Part shown: in pieces, positions 12,282-23,449 of the stretch | Position numbering within the stretch: position 1 is the first letter of the stretch | How the letters are laid out: every line of letters begins with the position of its first letter | Source: Hofstenia miamia | Lineage: Eukaryota; Xenacoelomorpha; Acoela; Hofsteniidae | DNA: 64,000 nt | Direction: 5' to 3' | Assembly: GCA_900660155.1 (NCBI GenBank) | Contig: CABFPE010000681.1 | Span: forward strand, 317,766 to 381,765 | The notes under the pieces: model-generated | Told to the model about the DNA's origin: nothing | Seen by the model: the letters and a program-made list of their open reading frames with translations, nothing else | Database searches by the model: none | Made by a program: the position numbers and the translations under genes

Positions 12282-13279
12282 AGGGCGTAAATTTCAAATG
12301 TTAAATGAAATCTGTCCATGCGCTTAATTTGTTTGTTATTCCTAATAGTGATTGTTTGGATAACAAAATTTTTTTAATTTTTCTTCTAAAATGTTTATAA
12401 TTTTGTTCCTTTTTTATTTCGAGATTTAAGTCATTCCATAATCTAGAAAATGAATCTAGACGATTAATACTACTATGCAAATTGTGGTTTCTATCACTGG
12501 TTTTGATATAATTGCTTAAAAAGTGTTTAGATTTTGAATTGTGTACATACTTGTGTATCATACAAAGAGTTTGATATTCGATAAAGTACAATGGTGAAAG
12601 AACATTGCCACCTTTTATAAAAGTGCTCACTGATTTATGCTTATCAATATAATTCAGAGTTCTTATTGCCCAATTGAATATTTTTGCTAGTGATGATCGA
12701 TTATTTGATGTGATATTTTGGAATAAAAAACAACAATAGTTAAAGTTACTTAGCACAAAAGAGTTAAGCATTTGTGATTGAAAGGACTGCCCTACATTGC
12801 GCAAATGATATAAATATTTAATACCAGAGGCCATTTTCCTACATTTTGATGAAAAAAATTCAGTAAAACGTAAATCTCTATCAATTACTACACCAAGATA
12901 ATTAATAGAATTGCTTTGCTTAATTTCATTATCTCCTACTTTAATTTTGATATTAGAATTTTTTTGGTATTGCTTTGGTGTGAAAATAATAAATTGTGTT
13001 TTATCAGGATTAACTTTTAACTTGTTTCTATTAAAATACCTAATAAGATTTTCAATATCTTTTGTTAAGAGTTTGGTTGCGTCATATGGATTTTTTGCTT
13101 CTCTTAATATACATGTATCATCCGCATATTGATAGATCGTTCCGTTTTTTAAAGTATTCGATATATTATTGACATACAATGCGAATAAAATGGGCCCTAA
13201 TACTGTTCCTTGAGGAACACCTAGATTAGTAGTAATATAATCAGAATAAGTGCTGTTAATTTTTACCAGTTGTCTTCAG
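12282..13279 (-). mobile_element. 5'-truncated non-LTR retrotransposon (LINE) in element A's integrase
   Basis: A single open frame from 13279 down to 12302 encodes the C-terminal half of a LINE reverse transcriptase. It contains GVPQGTVLGPILF, then the catalytic YADD (about 13115), NPDKTQFIIF, NYLGVVIDRDL, and a C-terminal tail ending SAWTDFI before a TAA. The fingers and endonuclease are missing, so it is dead on arrival by 5' truncation, as is usual for LINEs. The surviving frame has no stop, so the insertion is young. TTACTTAA flanks both ends (12274-12281 and 13280-13287), a clear target duplication. The 3' UTR is only about 20 bp. The family looks CR1/Jockey-like, but I am not sure of the clade. 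Confidence 0.85.
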
Positions 13280-14510
13280 TTACTTAAGAATAGCAATACG
13301 AAAAACAATAGAGGATGTTATTAATAAATGCACAACATGTTTGATAAATAACAAGAGTCATTTTCTGAAACAAATGGCACCACTAGAAAAAATCATGGCT
13401 ACAGCCCCAAACCAAATAGTGCATGTTGATTTGAAGAAGTTATCACAAGACAATGAAGGGTTTCAGTATATTCTAGTCATTGTAGATAATTTCACTAAAT
13501 ATGTGAAAATGATCCCATTAGACTCAACAACAGCTAAAGTAGTGGTGGAAAAAATAATGAAAGAATGGATATTAAAATTTGGACCTATGGAGGTAATAAT
13601 ATCAGACAGAGGTGTGCAATTTGAAAGTAAACTGTTTGAAGAAATGATGAAATGGATGGAAATAATAATAGAGAAAACAACTGCATATCACCCACAGTCA
13701 AATGGAGCTGTGGAAAGATCAAACAGAACAATTATTAAGTTAATAAGAGTCTTAACATTAAGAATTGGAGGAAGAGATTAGAGAGAAGTTATAGAAATGG
13801 TAGAGTATTTCTATAGTACCTCAGTACATTCCACCACGGGAATGACACCATTAAAAGCAATGTATGGATGAGAAGCAGCAATGCTGATATTGATGCAATA
13901 TAATACATATTCTGAAAAATCAGATAATGAATATATCAGGAAAATCACAAACCAAATAACGGGAATTCATGAAGCAATGTGTCATAGCACTAAAAGATCT
14001 GTGATATGACAACAAAGAAACTTTAATAAGAAAATTTATGGGAAACCACATAAGAAGGGTGATAAGGTTTACACATACATGTTATTGAGAACACAGGACG
14101 TGAACCAAGTAAGAAAATTAAAAACACAATGGACAGGGCCATTTACTATCACGCAGACACTACCAAATAATAATTACAAACTTGATGACAGTAGGACTTT
14201 ACACTTTCAAAATCTGAAATGGGCAACAAGGGATATAGAGCAACTAATATTAGATAAAAATGCACATTTTAAATTAATTGAAAACGATGATGGTACATAT
14301 AATGAGATTGATGAAATCAATAGTGTGGCAGAGGAAGAATTTGTGGAAGAATACAGACCTAAATTTGAAGAAGATCAAATGGAGAAAAGAGTTATGCCCC
14401 AGAGGGCACTAAAAAATAAAAATAAATTTGACCCTGAAATATGGGATATAAATTTAATAACTCCATTTAGATTAGACAATAAGGAAACACAACAGGCCAG
14501 TGTGTAATAC
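13280..14510 (+). pseudogene. Integrase and C-terminal domain of element A
   Basis: After the LINE, the integrase resumes with the second half of its zinc-binding domain (INKCTTC). The catalytic core follows: VDLKKLSQDNEGFQYIL, VDNFTKY, ISDRGVQFES and TTAYHPQSNGAVERSNRT (the D, D, E positions are present in this stretch, 13341-13781). Beyond lie TTGMTPLKAMYG and, at 14079-14507, a C-terminal domain of the GPF/Y type (TQWTGPFTITQ) with an acidic tail ending near FDPEIWDINLI. The same tail wording recurs in C and F. The integrase would have joined the cDNA to the host chromosome. It is broken. Confidence 0.85.
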
Positions 14511-14579
14511 AATTATATCATACAGAGAAGACATGAGAGAGGAATTAAACTGTCCTTATTATAAAAGCATATAAAAGTC

Positions 14580-17205
14580 ATAAAGAACAAAGACAAACTG
14601 ATTAATAATTGCAATCAAGTCAATTTGGATAGAAACCACTTAACAATAATCTATTTTATCAAGAAATCAGAAATAAACTCCAGAAGTTTAGAAACAAACA
14701 TAGAAGATACCCTAAAAATGGCAAAAGAGCAAAAAGTAAAGGTGATAATGAGTATGAATAACAAATAAATGAAGAATTACCAGAATTAATATGAGTACTG
14801 GAAGAAAAACTGGAAAATGTTTTATCATTAACAATTAAGGATTAGCAATATCAGAAATGATCAACATTGATTTACAGATAAACACCATAGTGCCAGCAGA
14901 AAAGATTATGGTAGAACCAAAGATAGCAGTAGATTTGTACTATCAAGTGAAAACAATGGAACTCTTGGGAACTATAGAGCAGCTTGAAGAAATAGGAAAT
15001 CTTTACATTAAATGTAGTATGAATCAAACTCTGGAACATTTGAAAAATATTGTTGATGTATGGAAAGAGATGAAGGCTGAAAAACCAATACATGAAGAAT
15101 GGCTGAAGGATCAATATAAAATCACCAATTAAATCATATCACAAATCATTGGAAGAAGCATTACATGAGATAAGAAGGGCATATGAAATGGAACCCAAAC
15201 ACAACTTTAGAAGCATGTTGTTTGAAGAAACAAATGCATCTCACATTTGTGCACAAACGTCAATCTGTTTGTTAACTATAGCATTGACACACAATGAGAA
15301 ATTGGTGTTGCTGATCAGAAAGAAAGAATTTAGGAATATAGCAAGAAACAAGAAATACAAAATCACTATTGTGCCAATGCCAATGAACATTAAACATTGG
15401 ATGTTGCAATACATAGAAATAGTGCAATAATTCGAGAAGTATTTTACAAGAATGTTAACACAACAGCACACTTTGGGCAGACCAAGTATAGTAGAATTTG
15501 CCAACAAAACAGGCATATGCCCAGCAGAGATTGATATACTGAATGATGAAACCAAAAAGTACATGTGGGGAGCAACATCAAACACAAAATTAAAAGCTAT
15601 AAAACAACAGCCATGGATGACAAAAAGAAACTTAATCAGAAGGGAAAGTGCCAACATGCTGGAGATGATACATGAAATAGAAAAGAAGGAGGTGAACAAA
15701 ACAATTACAATGGAAATGAAAAGATATATTAAAGATTATCCACAATGTGCTTTTACAAAGATAATTAAAAGATCTGAAATAATGAGAAAGGAAGGCGAAA
15801 ACAGGCCAATAGAGATCATTGAAATGGTTTGCAAATCTCAGGAAGAAATGCAGTTAGAAGATATGCTATTACAATCAAACACAATTGCATTGACCCCAAA
15901 CACACAGAGAGAAATCAACAAGGTTAATATTGGAAAATGGGGAGAAAGAGAACCAAGTAAGATATCATGGGTGGATACAGGGGACAAATGGTTATTAGTT
16001 GAAATCACAGTAAAAAGAGAAAAATACAATAACATAGTGCAGAGAATATATGGAGAGGTGTACAAAAGAGAGACAAAATCAATAATAAAGATATTATGCA
16101 CAGAAGCATTTACCAGACAAGAAATTCACCAAATGCTACAGTCACAAAATCAACTAGCAGTAGATATCAAATGTATAATGTCTAAATTCGTAATTAAACC
16201 TGAAACAGCACAGAGTTTGATGAAACATGGACTGACTAATACATTTTGGGAAAATATAAAAACAAGCAGAAATAACTATCCAGCAATGTTTGGAATGGCA
16301 ACAACATTGAAAATGGAGGGATCATATGAAAATATTGAAAATCAAACATTGACAACATTGCTAAATTGCTAAATGATATCAATACTGATGCTGCTCCCAA
16401 CATGGAGATTAAAAGAGAAAAAAGCAGCAAAAGTGGTATGGCATGAAGAAAACACATATGTGAACACATGTGAGGAAGAAGAGAAAAAAGTAAATGATGA
16501 GTGATACAAAAAGTCAAAAGAAATGCTACTTAGAAACAACAATAGAGAGAGGATATACATAGAAGGGATAATAACCCCATATGATCTTTACCAAGATGGA
16601 GAGCCATACCTCAGCAAATCAAGAAAGTACAGATGGAAATTGAAAAGCGTCCAATCTCAAACAGTAATTCTGTTTTCAGGAATTAATGACATAGTCTGGG
16701 GCGAATTATGGTGTGCACAATATAGATATTATGACGTAATGAGACATGTGGAGATAATAATGATGATACAACTGGGAAAAAACAATCCAGAAGAGATAAC
16801 CAGAGAAGAAATATGAAATAACATTAGTGAGTTTTATGATGAAGCATCTGTATCCAAGTCCCTAAGATCAACATATGAATTCTTTTATCCACATACAACT
16901 ATACACCCTGATATGGTGCACACAAGCAGAGTGGACACAATAATGACATTAATGATAGCTATCAAAGGACTAAAACTCTATGAAAAATACTACAAAGAGT
17001 TCAATGAAAAACTGAATGAGTTACACAGCATGTGCACAATATCAAAGACATTAAAGAACCCATCTCTTCGGAGACATAAAAAGATGATTACCAAAGAAAA
17101 ATATGTTGTGTTAAAACTAAGGAAGAGGAATACAAAAACACTGATTGGGAGATGCAAGAGGTGAGCATGATCATTAAGCAGGCAGTGGAAATGGTTCATG
17201 GTGAA
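14580..17205 (+). pseudogene. Third ORF of element A, family unknown
   Basis: About 2.6 kb of mostly open but broken frame lies between pol and the polypurine tract, the slot where errantiviruses carry env. The best uninterrupted stretches are 14857-15132, 15149-15430, 15452-16372 (306 codons), 16523-16816 and 16913-17164. The predicted protein is soluble-looking, rich in Lys, Glu, Ile and Asn, with no signal peptide, no membrane anchor and no furin-like site that I can see. Landmarks are VNLDRNHLTIIYFIKK, KKYMWGATSNTKLKAI, TNTFWENI, VILFSGINDIVWGELW and HTSRVDTIMTLMIAIKGLKL. Each recurs in other copies. It ends in a helical stretch. I do not recognise the family. Conservation across diverged copies implies it was a working gene. 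Confidence 0.75.
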
Positions 17206-17233
17206 AGAGTGGTCATTCTTAATTAGCTATGCT

Positions 17234-17243
17234 GGAGGGGGAG
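17234..17243 (+). other. Polypurine tract of element A
   Basis: GGAGGGGGAG sits immediately before the 3' LTR start. It is the plus-strand primer in reverse transcription. The left-edge copy has GAGGGGGGCA in the same position. Confidence 0.8.
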
Positions 17244-18418
17244 TGTAACATAATCTCATGTGTGGTCAAGTTAAGAAAAGAAAAGGAAAGAACTAAGACT
17301 CAAGTAATATAACAATTAATTGTACACACATGATTATTATTAATTAAATTATTTGTAAATTTTAATATGCAATATTTTGATATTAATTCCCTTGTCAGTA
17401 CTTTTGACAAATGATAAAAGAATGAAATGCAAAAGCTAATTAATGCTGACATGCATAAAACAGCAGACAAAGAAAACAAGGGAAAATAGTAAATTGTCAA
17501 CAACTTTGATTAAACAGGTACTTGCCAAGTGTTTGATTGTTTGCTATTACTAAGTATAAAAGTAGTGCAATGTATATATATTTGGTGATGAACACAATTC
17601 ACTGGATTTACTTCTTTATTTTTGTCAGGTTTATTTATTTATTAAAATGGAAAGCTAAATGGTGAAGCACTAGAGTAATACTGACAGTGGTCCCCAACTA
17701 CATTTAAAGGAAGTCTGGAATGGCAAGCACATACAGCCTTTCAAAAGTGTGGTGCAGCTGGTAGTCCTTATTTACTCAATGTGCTTATAAGTTAGGTGTA
17801 GGAATAGGGAGCTTTATTTTTTATAGCTTTCCTATCATTCATTATTCAAGAGTTAGTGTTATTACTATTATTGAATTAACCCTTGTTAGAAAAGTAATGT
17901 TTTATTTATATCAGTTTGCTTGGTTAGTAAATCAATTGCCTGTTAGTCAATTAGACAACTCTCAACCAACTCATGAATTACTTTTATTGCTGACTGCATT
18001 GGTTGTTCATATATATCAAGAGCTAACATGTATAGTTATATCTTTAGTGTTATTATATGTAAGGAACTATAATAAGCTAAAGCACTCTGGTTGAGTTACT
18101 TTTCTATATTTTAATCACAGCAATAACAAGAACAATGAATGCATTACATTACTAAGTTATCACACACACACACATGTTTTCTGAGGCAATGTTCCACGCA
18201 CTGAGTCAACCATTGGTAATTCTTTCAATGTCTGAGTAAAGCTGGATTTGTTCACAAAGACAAAGTCTCCTCTTGGGTAGTGCTTTGAGTCAGGTTTAAC
18301 CCTGTATAATGTCTCTCCCTCTTGTTCTAAAATAGCTGTTGTTAGTTAGATCATTAAGTGTAGCTAATGATACACAGTAATTCAATTATTATGGTCAACA
18401 ATGATATGGAAAGAGAGA
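17244..18418 (+). repeat. 3' LTR of element A, ending at a gap
   Basis: It matches 5286-6088 and then 7406-7770 of the 5' LTR, without the nested insert. It stops at an N (18419), about 90 bp short of the expected end. The end is supplied by the next copy, which begins about 35 bp into the LTR. Confidence 0.85.
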
Positions 18419-18419
18419 N

Positions 18420-19650
18420 AAGAAAAGAAAAGGAAAGAACTAAGACTCAAATAATATAACAATTAATTGTACACACATTATTATTATTAATTAAATAATT
18501 TGTAAAATTTTAATATGCAATATTTTGATATTAATTCACTTGGCAGTACTTTTGACAAATGGTAAAAGAATGAAATGCAAAAGCTAATTAATGCTGATTT
18601 GTGTAAAACAGCAGATGAAGAAAATGAGGGAAAATAGTAAATTGTCAACAACTTTGATTAAACAGGTACTTGCCAAGCATTTGATTGTTTGCTATTACTA
18701 AGTATAAAAGTAGTGCAATTTATATATTTGGTGATGAATGAAATTCACTGGATTTACTTCTTTATTTTTGTCAGGTTTATTTATTTATTGAAATGGAAAG
18801 CTAAATGGTGAAGCACTAGAGTAATCCTGACAGTGGTCCCCAACTACATTTAAAGGAAGTCTGGAATGGCAAGCACATACAGCCTTTCAAAAGTGTGGTG
18901 CAGCTGGTAGTCCTTATTTACTCAATGTGCTTATAAGTTAGGTGTAGGAATAGGGAGCTTTATTTTTTATAGCTTTCCTATCATTCATTATTCAAGAGTT
19001 AGTGTTATTACTATTATTGAATTAACCCTTGTTAGAAAAGTAATGTTTTATTTATATCAGTTTGCTTGGTTAGTAAATCAATTGCCTGTTAGTCAATTAG
19101 ACAACTCTCAACCAACTCATGAATTACTTTTATTGCTGACTGCATTGGTTGTTCATATATATCAAGAGCTAACATGTATAGTTATATCTTTAGTGTTATT
19201 ATATGTAAGGAACTATAATAAGCTAAAGCACTCTGGTTGAGTTACTTTTCTATATTTTAATCACAGCAATAACAAGAACAATGAATGCATTACATTACTA
19301 AGTTATCACACACACACACATGTTTTCTGAGGCAATGTTCCACGCACTGAGTCAACCATTGGTAATTCTTTCAATGTCTGAGTAAAGCTGGATTTGTTCA
19401 CAAAGACAAAGTCTCCTCTTGGGTAGTGCTTTGAGTCAGGTTTAACCCTGTATAATGTCTCTCCCTCTTGTTCTAAAATAGCTGTTGTTAGTTAGATCAT
19501 TAAGTGTAGCTAATGATACACAGTAATTCAATTATTATGGTCAACAATGATATGGAAAGAGAGAGTTTGGAGTCTGTCATACACTAAATACTAGGCATAT
19601 GGTTACACAATCCTAAAGAAATTTAAAATTAGTGTTGGCAAGATTCTACA
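18420..19650 (+). repeat. Second alpha LTR copy after a single N
   Basis: It repeats 17272-18418 with a few percent difference and then runs on to the true LTR end (AGATTCTACA). Two LTRs in direct succession across one N is more likely an allelic or misjoined contig end than a biological tandem, although a tandem LTR cannot be excluded. Confidence 0.75.
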
Positions 19651-19878
19651 CATGTTTACAAAACATTGCATGAAAATCCCTCACAAATTAAATGAGCAGT
19701 AACATGTATGACTCAGATCAAGGGAAAAGTAATAAAATGATTAAAGCATTAAACACTAATAAATTGATAAATGGATAGCAACAATCACTTTGTCTTAATG
19801 ACATAATCACTAAACAAGAGTTCCAAATTAATCAATAATAATTGAAATAATTAAATAAGGGACCTGAGTGACTCTACA
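19651..19878 (-). repeat. Diverged beta-like LTR start
   Basis: Read on the minus strand from 19878: TGTAGAGTCACTCAGG, later TTGTTGCTATC, then CTGCTCATTTAATTTGTGAGGGA. These match in order the beta LTR (TGTAGAGTCACTCAGG, GGTTGCTATC, TTGCTCAAATTGAATTTATGAGGGA). The rest is cut off by the alpha LTR end at 19650. It is an old copy. Confidence 0.45.
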
Positions 19879-21007
19879 ATACTACATTAAAGTATATGTC
19901 AAATTTATAGTCATACTGATTGACAAGGGCAAATTGAAATGAAAGCTTAGTAAATCTAGCCATTTTGTATGCTCAACTACAAAATAGATGCTTTGATTTC
20001 ATGGTTTTTTATTATACAGGTATTTTTATTGTTGAATTTTACTGAATATGCATTTAAATTTGGGTTTTTATTCAGCAATCAGAATTTGCAATACAGTCCT
20101 GGGGTGAATTTATTCATTGAACAGTTATTAAGTGTTTTTAAGCAATTTTATACTTTTGCTATCTTGAAAAACATGGTGTTAAATATTAGTTGTCTAAGGC
20201 AATTAATATTAATTTGACTTTTTGAATTCATATATTATCATGGAGTGATAGTCAACAACCTAAAATGAAGTGATAGCAGAAATATCTAAGTTGAATTGTT
20301 AGAGCTGGTGAGCTGATAATTTTCATTGATTTCAACCTCAAAATACATGTAAAGCTGGGGTTTGATTTAGATCTCAAAATACGTCCACACATAGAAACAT
20401 TGATATCTCTTTGATCCCCTGAATTTAATTTGCAATATTTCATGTGTTTAAAACTTTTCTGGTTTCTAACTTTTGTATTTTAAATGAGTGTGTATTAATA
20501 TTTGTATTTTTAAGCAATATTTGAATAAACATTTGTCATATGGTTGATAATGTAGAGCTCCTACACTTACAAAATATTACTTTGCCATTTTCTCAGAATT
20601 CTTAGCAATCTATCTTTAAAATACCATGCACCTATATTTTTATGTGTGAATGATACACTATTTAAAAGCTTTTGTATATTTAAAAGAAGGCAATCTCAAA
20701 ACTTTAAGATTGAAGGCAATGCATTTTGGTTTCAAATGCATCTACATGTAAATAATAAGGCATGACAATACTTTTGTTTTCATAACCCATCTATATTATA
20801 ATATTTCACATTTAATTGAGAATGTTTTTAAATTACTGCTTCAAACTAAATTATACATGATGATTTTTGCTACATTGTTTAATCAAATGAATCTTAAATT
20901 TCCTATTTCTTTAACTAATAGTTTAGTGAAACTAAATTATACAGATTGATTTTTGCTTTGTTGTACCATTAGGATGATATTAACTGAATATGTATTAAAT
21001 TTTTCAA
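19879..21007. other. No gene seen; flank of the LTR cluster
   Basis: AT-rich sequence with short frames only (19969-20217 plus, 20252-20443 minus). They lack any domain and reappear in the duplicate at 22023 and 22306. An N at 21008 ends the block. Confidence 0.5.
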
Positions 21008-21010
21008 NGA

Positions 21011-23061
21011 GCTTTATTTTTTATAGCTTTCCTATCATTCATTATTCAAGAGTTAGTGTTATTACTATTATCGAATCAACCCTTGTTAGAAAAGTAATGT
21101 TTTATTTATATCAGTTTGCTTGGTTAGTAAATCAATTGCCTGTTAGTCAATTAGACAACTCTCAACCAACTCATGAATTACTTTTATTGCTGACTGCATT
21201 GGTTGTTCATATATATCAAGAGCTAACATGTATAGTTATATCTTTAGGGTTATTATATGTAAGGAACTATAATAAGCTAAAGCACTCTGGTTGAGTTACT
21301 TTTCTATATTTTAATCACAGCAATAACAAGAACAATGAATGCATTACATTACTAAGTTATCACACACACACACATGTTTTCTGAGGCAATGTTCCACGCA
21401 CTGAGTCAACCATTGGTAATTCTTTCAATGTCTGAGTAAAGCTGGATTTGTTCACAAAGACAAAGTCTCCTCTTGGGTAGTGCTTTGAGTCAGGTTTAAC
21501 CCTGTATAATGTCTCTCCCTCTTGTTCTAAAATAGCTGTTGTTAGTTAGATCATTAAGTGTAGCTAATGATACACAGTAATTCAATTATTATGGTCAACA
21601 ATGATATGGAAAGAGAGAGTTTGGAGTCTGTCATACACTAAATACTAGGCATATGGTTACACAATCCTAAAGAAATTTAAAATTAGTGTTGGCAAGATTC
21701 TACACATGTTTACAAAACATTGCATGAAAATCCCTCACAAATTAAATGAGCAGTAACATGTATGACTCAGATCAAGGGAAAAGTAATAAAATGATTAAAG
21801 CATTAAACACTAATAAATTGATAAATGGATAGCAACAATCACTTTGTCTTAATGACATAATCACTAAACAAGAGTTCCAAATTAATCAATAATAATTGAA
21901 ATAATTAAATAAGGGACCTGAGTGACTCTACAATACTACATTAAAGTATATGTCAAATTTATAGTCATACTGATTGACAAGGGCAAATTGAAATGAAAGC
22001 TTAGTAAATCTAGCCATTTTGTATGCTCAACTACAAAATAGATGCTTTGATTTCATGGTTTTTTATTATACAGGTATTTTTATTGTTGAATTTTACTGAA
22101 TATGCATTTAAATTTGGGTTTTTATTCAGCAATCAGAATTTGCAATACAGTCCTGGGGTGAATTTATTCATTGAACAGTTATTAAGTGTTTTTAAGCAAT
22201 TTTATACTTTTGCTATCTTGAAAAACATGGTGTTAAATATTAGTTGTCTAAGGCAATTAATATTAATTTGACTTCTTGAATTCATATATTATCATGGAGT
22301 GATAGTCAACAACCTAAAATGAAGTGATAGCAGAAATATCTAAGTTGAATTGTTAGAGCTGGTGAGCTGATAATTTTCATTGATTTCAACCTCAAAATAC
22401 ATGTAAAGCTGGGGTTTGATTTAGATCTCAAAATACGTCCACACATAGAAACATTGATATCTCTTTGATCCCCTGAATTTAATTTGCAATATTTCATGTG
22501 TTTAAAACTTTTCTGGTTTCTAACTTTTGTATTTTAAATGAGTGTGTATTAATATTTGTATTTTTAAGCAATATTTGAATAAACATTTGTCATATGGTTG
22601 ATAATGTAGAGCTCCTACACTTACAAAATATTACTTTGCCATTTTCTCAGAATTCTTAGCAATCTATCTTTAAAATACCATGCACCTATATTTTTATGTG
22701 TGAATGATACACTATTTAAAAGCTTTTGTATATTTAAAAGAAGGCAATCTCAAAACTTTAAGATTGAAGGCAATGCATTTTGGTTTCAAATGCATCTACA
22801 TGTAAATAATAAGGCATGACAATACTTTTGTTTTCATAACCCATCTATATTATAATATTTCACATTTAATTGAGAATGTTTTTAAATTACTGCTTCAAAC
22901 TAAATTATACATGATGATTTTTGCTACATTGTTTAATCAAATGAATCTTAAATTTCCTATTTCTTTAACTAATAGTTTAGTGAAACTAAATTATACAGAT
23001 TGATTTTTGCTTTGTTGTACCATTAGGATGATATTAACTGAATATGTATTAAATTTTTCAA
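21011..23061. repeat. Near-identical duplicate of 18957-21007
   Basis: Every landmark recurs at an offset of 2054 bp: the alpha LTR 3' part (to 21704), the beta-like LTR start, and the AT-rich flank ending ATTAAATTTTTCAA. I notice only a handful of differences in about 2 kb. The junction is the single N at 21008. Sequence beyond 23061 is new. This reads as an unmerged allele or contig overlap. Confidence 0.85.
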
Positions 23062-23449
23062 ATCATAGCAGAGTTTACACCACAGTTATGCGATTTTATA
23101 GACGTTGTTTTCTACCTATAAATTATTATTACTTCTAATTTTCTCAAAATTCTTTGTGATCTGTCTTCTAAATACAATGCTCCTGTATGAATAATACACT
23201 ATTTACAAGCATTTGTACATTTAGAAGGCAATCTCAACTTGGAGTTTTGACTAATTAGACAATTGGAGATCATATACATCATTGGGTAAATGAGTAACAA
23301 CTACAAGAATTGCGAATCACCTGGAAAAACATATTCTCATTTCTATGGCAACTACACAATACAGGTGAAATGACATCAACTATAAAATGGTGAATAACAA
23401 ATTTGTCATCCTTTTCATACCAACTACAATGAGAGTGGATAAGGAAAAC
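23062..23449. other. No gene seen
   Basis: AT-rich single-copy-looking sequence that continues the flank. I see no coding or RNA signal. Confidence 0.4.

Larger units (their letters stand above)
5286..18418 (+). mobile_element. Element A: gypsy-class LTR retroelement with a third ORF
   Basis: The full plan is visible in order: 5' LTR (5286-7849), primer site (7850), gag with coiled coil, capsid and zinc knuckle (8.2-9.65 kb), aspartic protease, RT and RNase H (9.7-12.05 kb), integrase (13.28-14.5 kb), a third ORF (14.6-17.2 kb), polypurine tract (17234-17243) and 3' LTR (17244 to an N at 18419). A beta-family LTR is nested in the 5' LTR and a LINE in the integrase. It landed inside a hAT transposase. 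The two LTRs look alike to within a few percent by eye, so the insertion is not ancient, yet the coding part has on the order of ten or more breaks. Confidence 0.85.

Noticed and set aside
17897-18094. A 65-codon frame repeated at 17897, 19043 and 21100
   Set aside because: It repeats because the LTR repeats; it is not conserved in the other LTR copies and ends in LTR sequence.
19969-22497. Paired frames at 19969/22023 and 20252/22306 as a duplicated gene
   Set aside because: They are the same DNA duplicated across a single N at an offset of 2054 bp; no domain or splice signals support coding.
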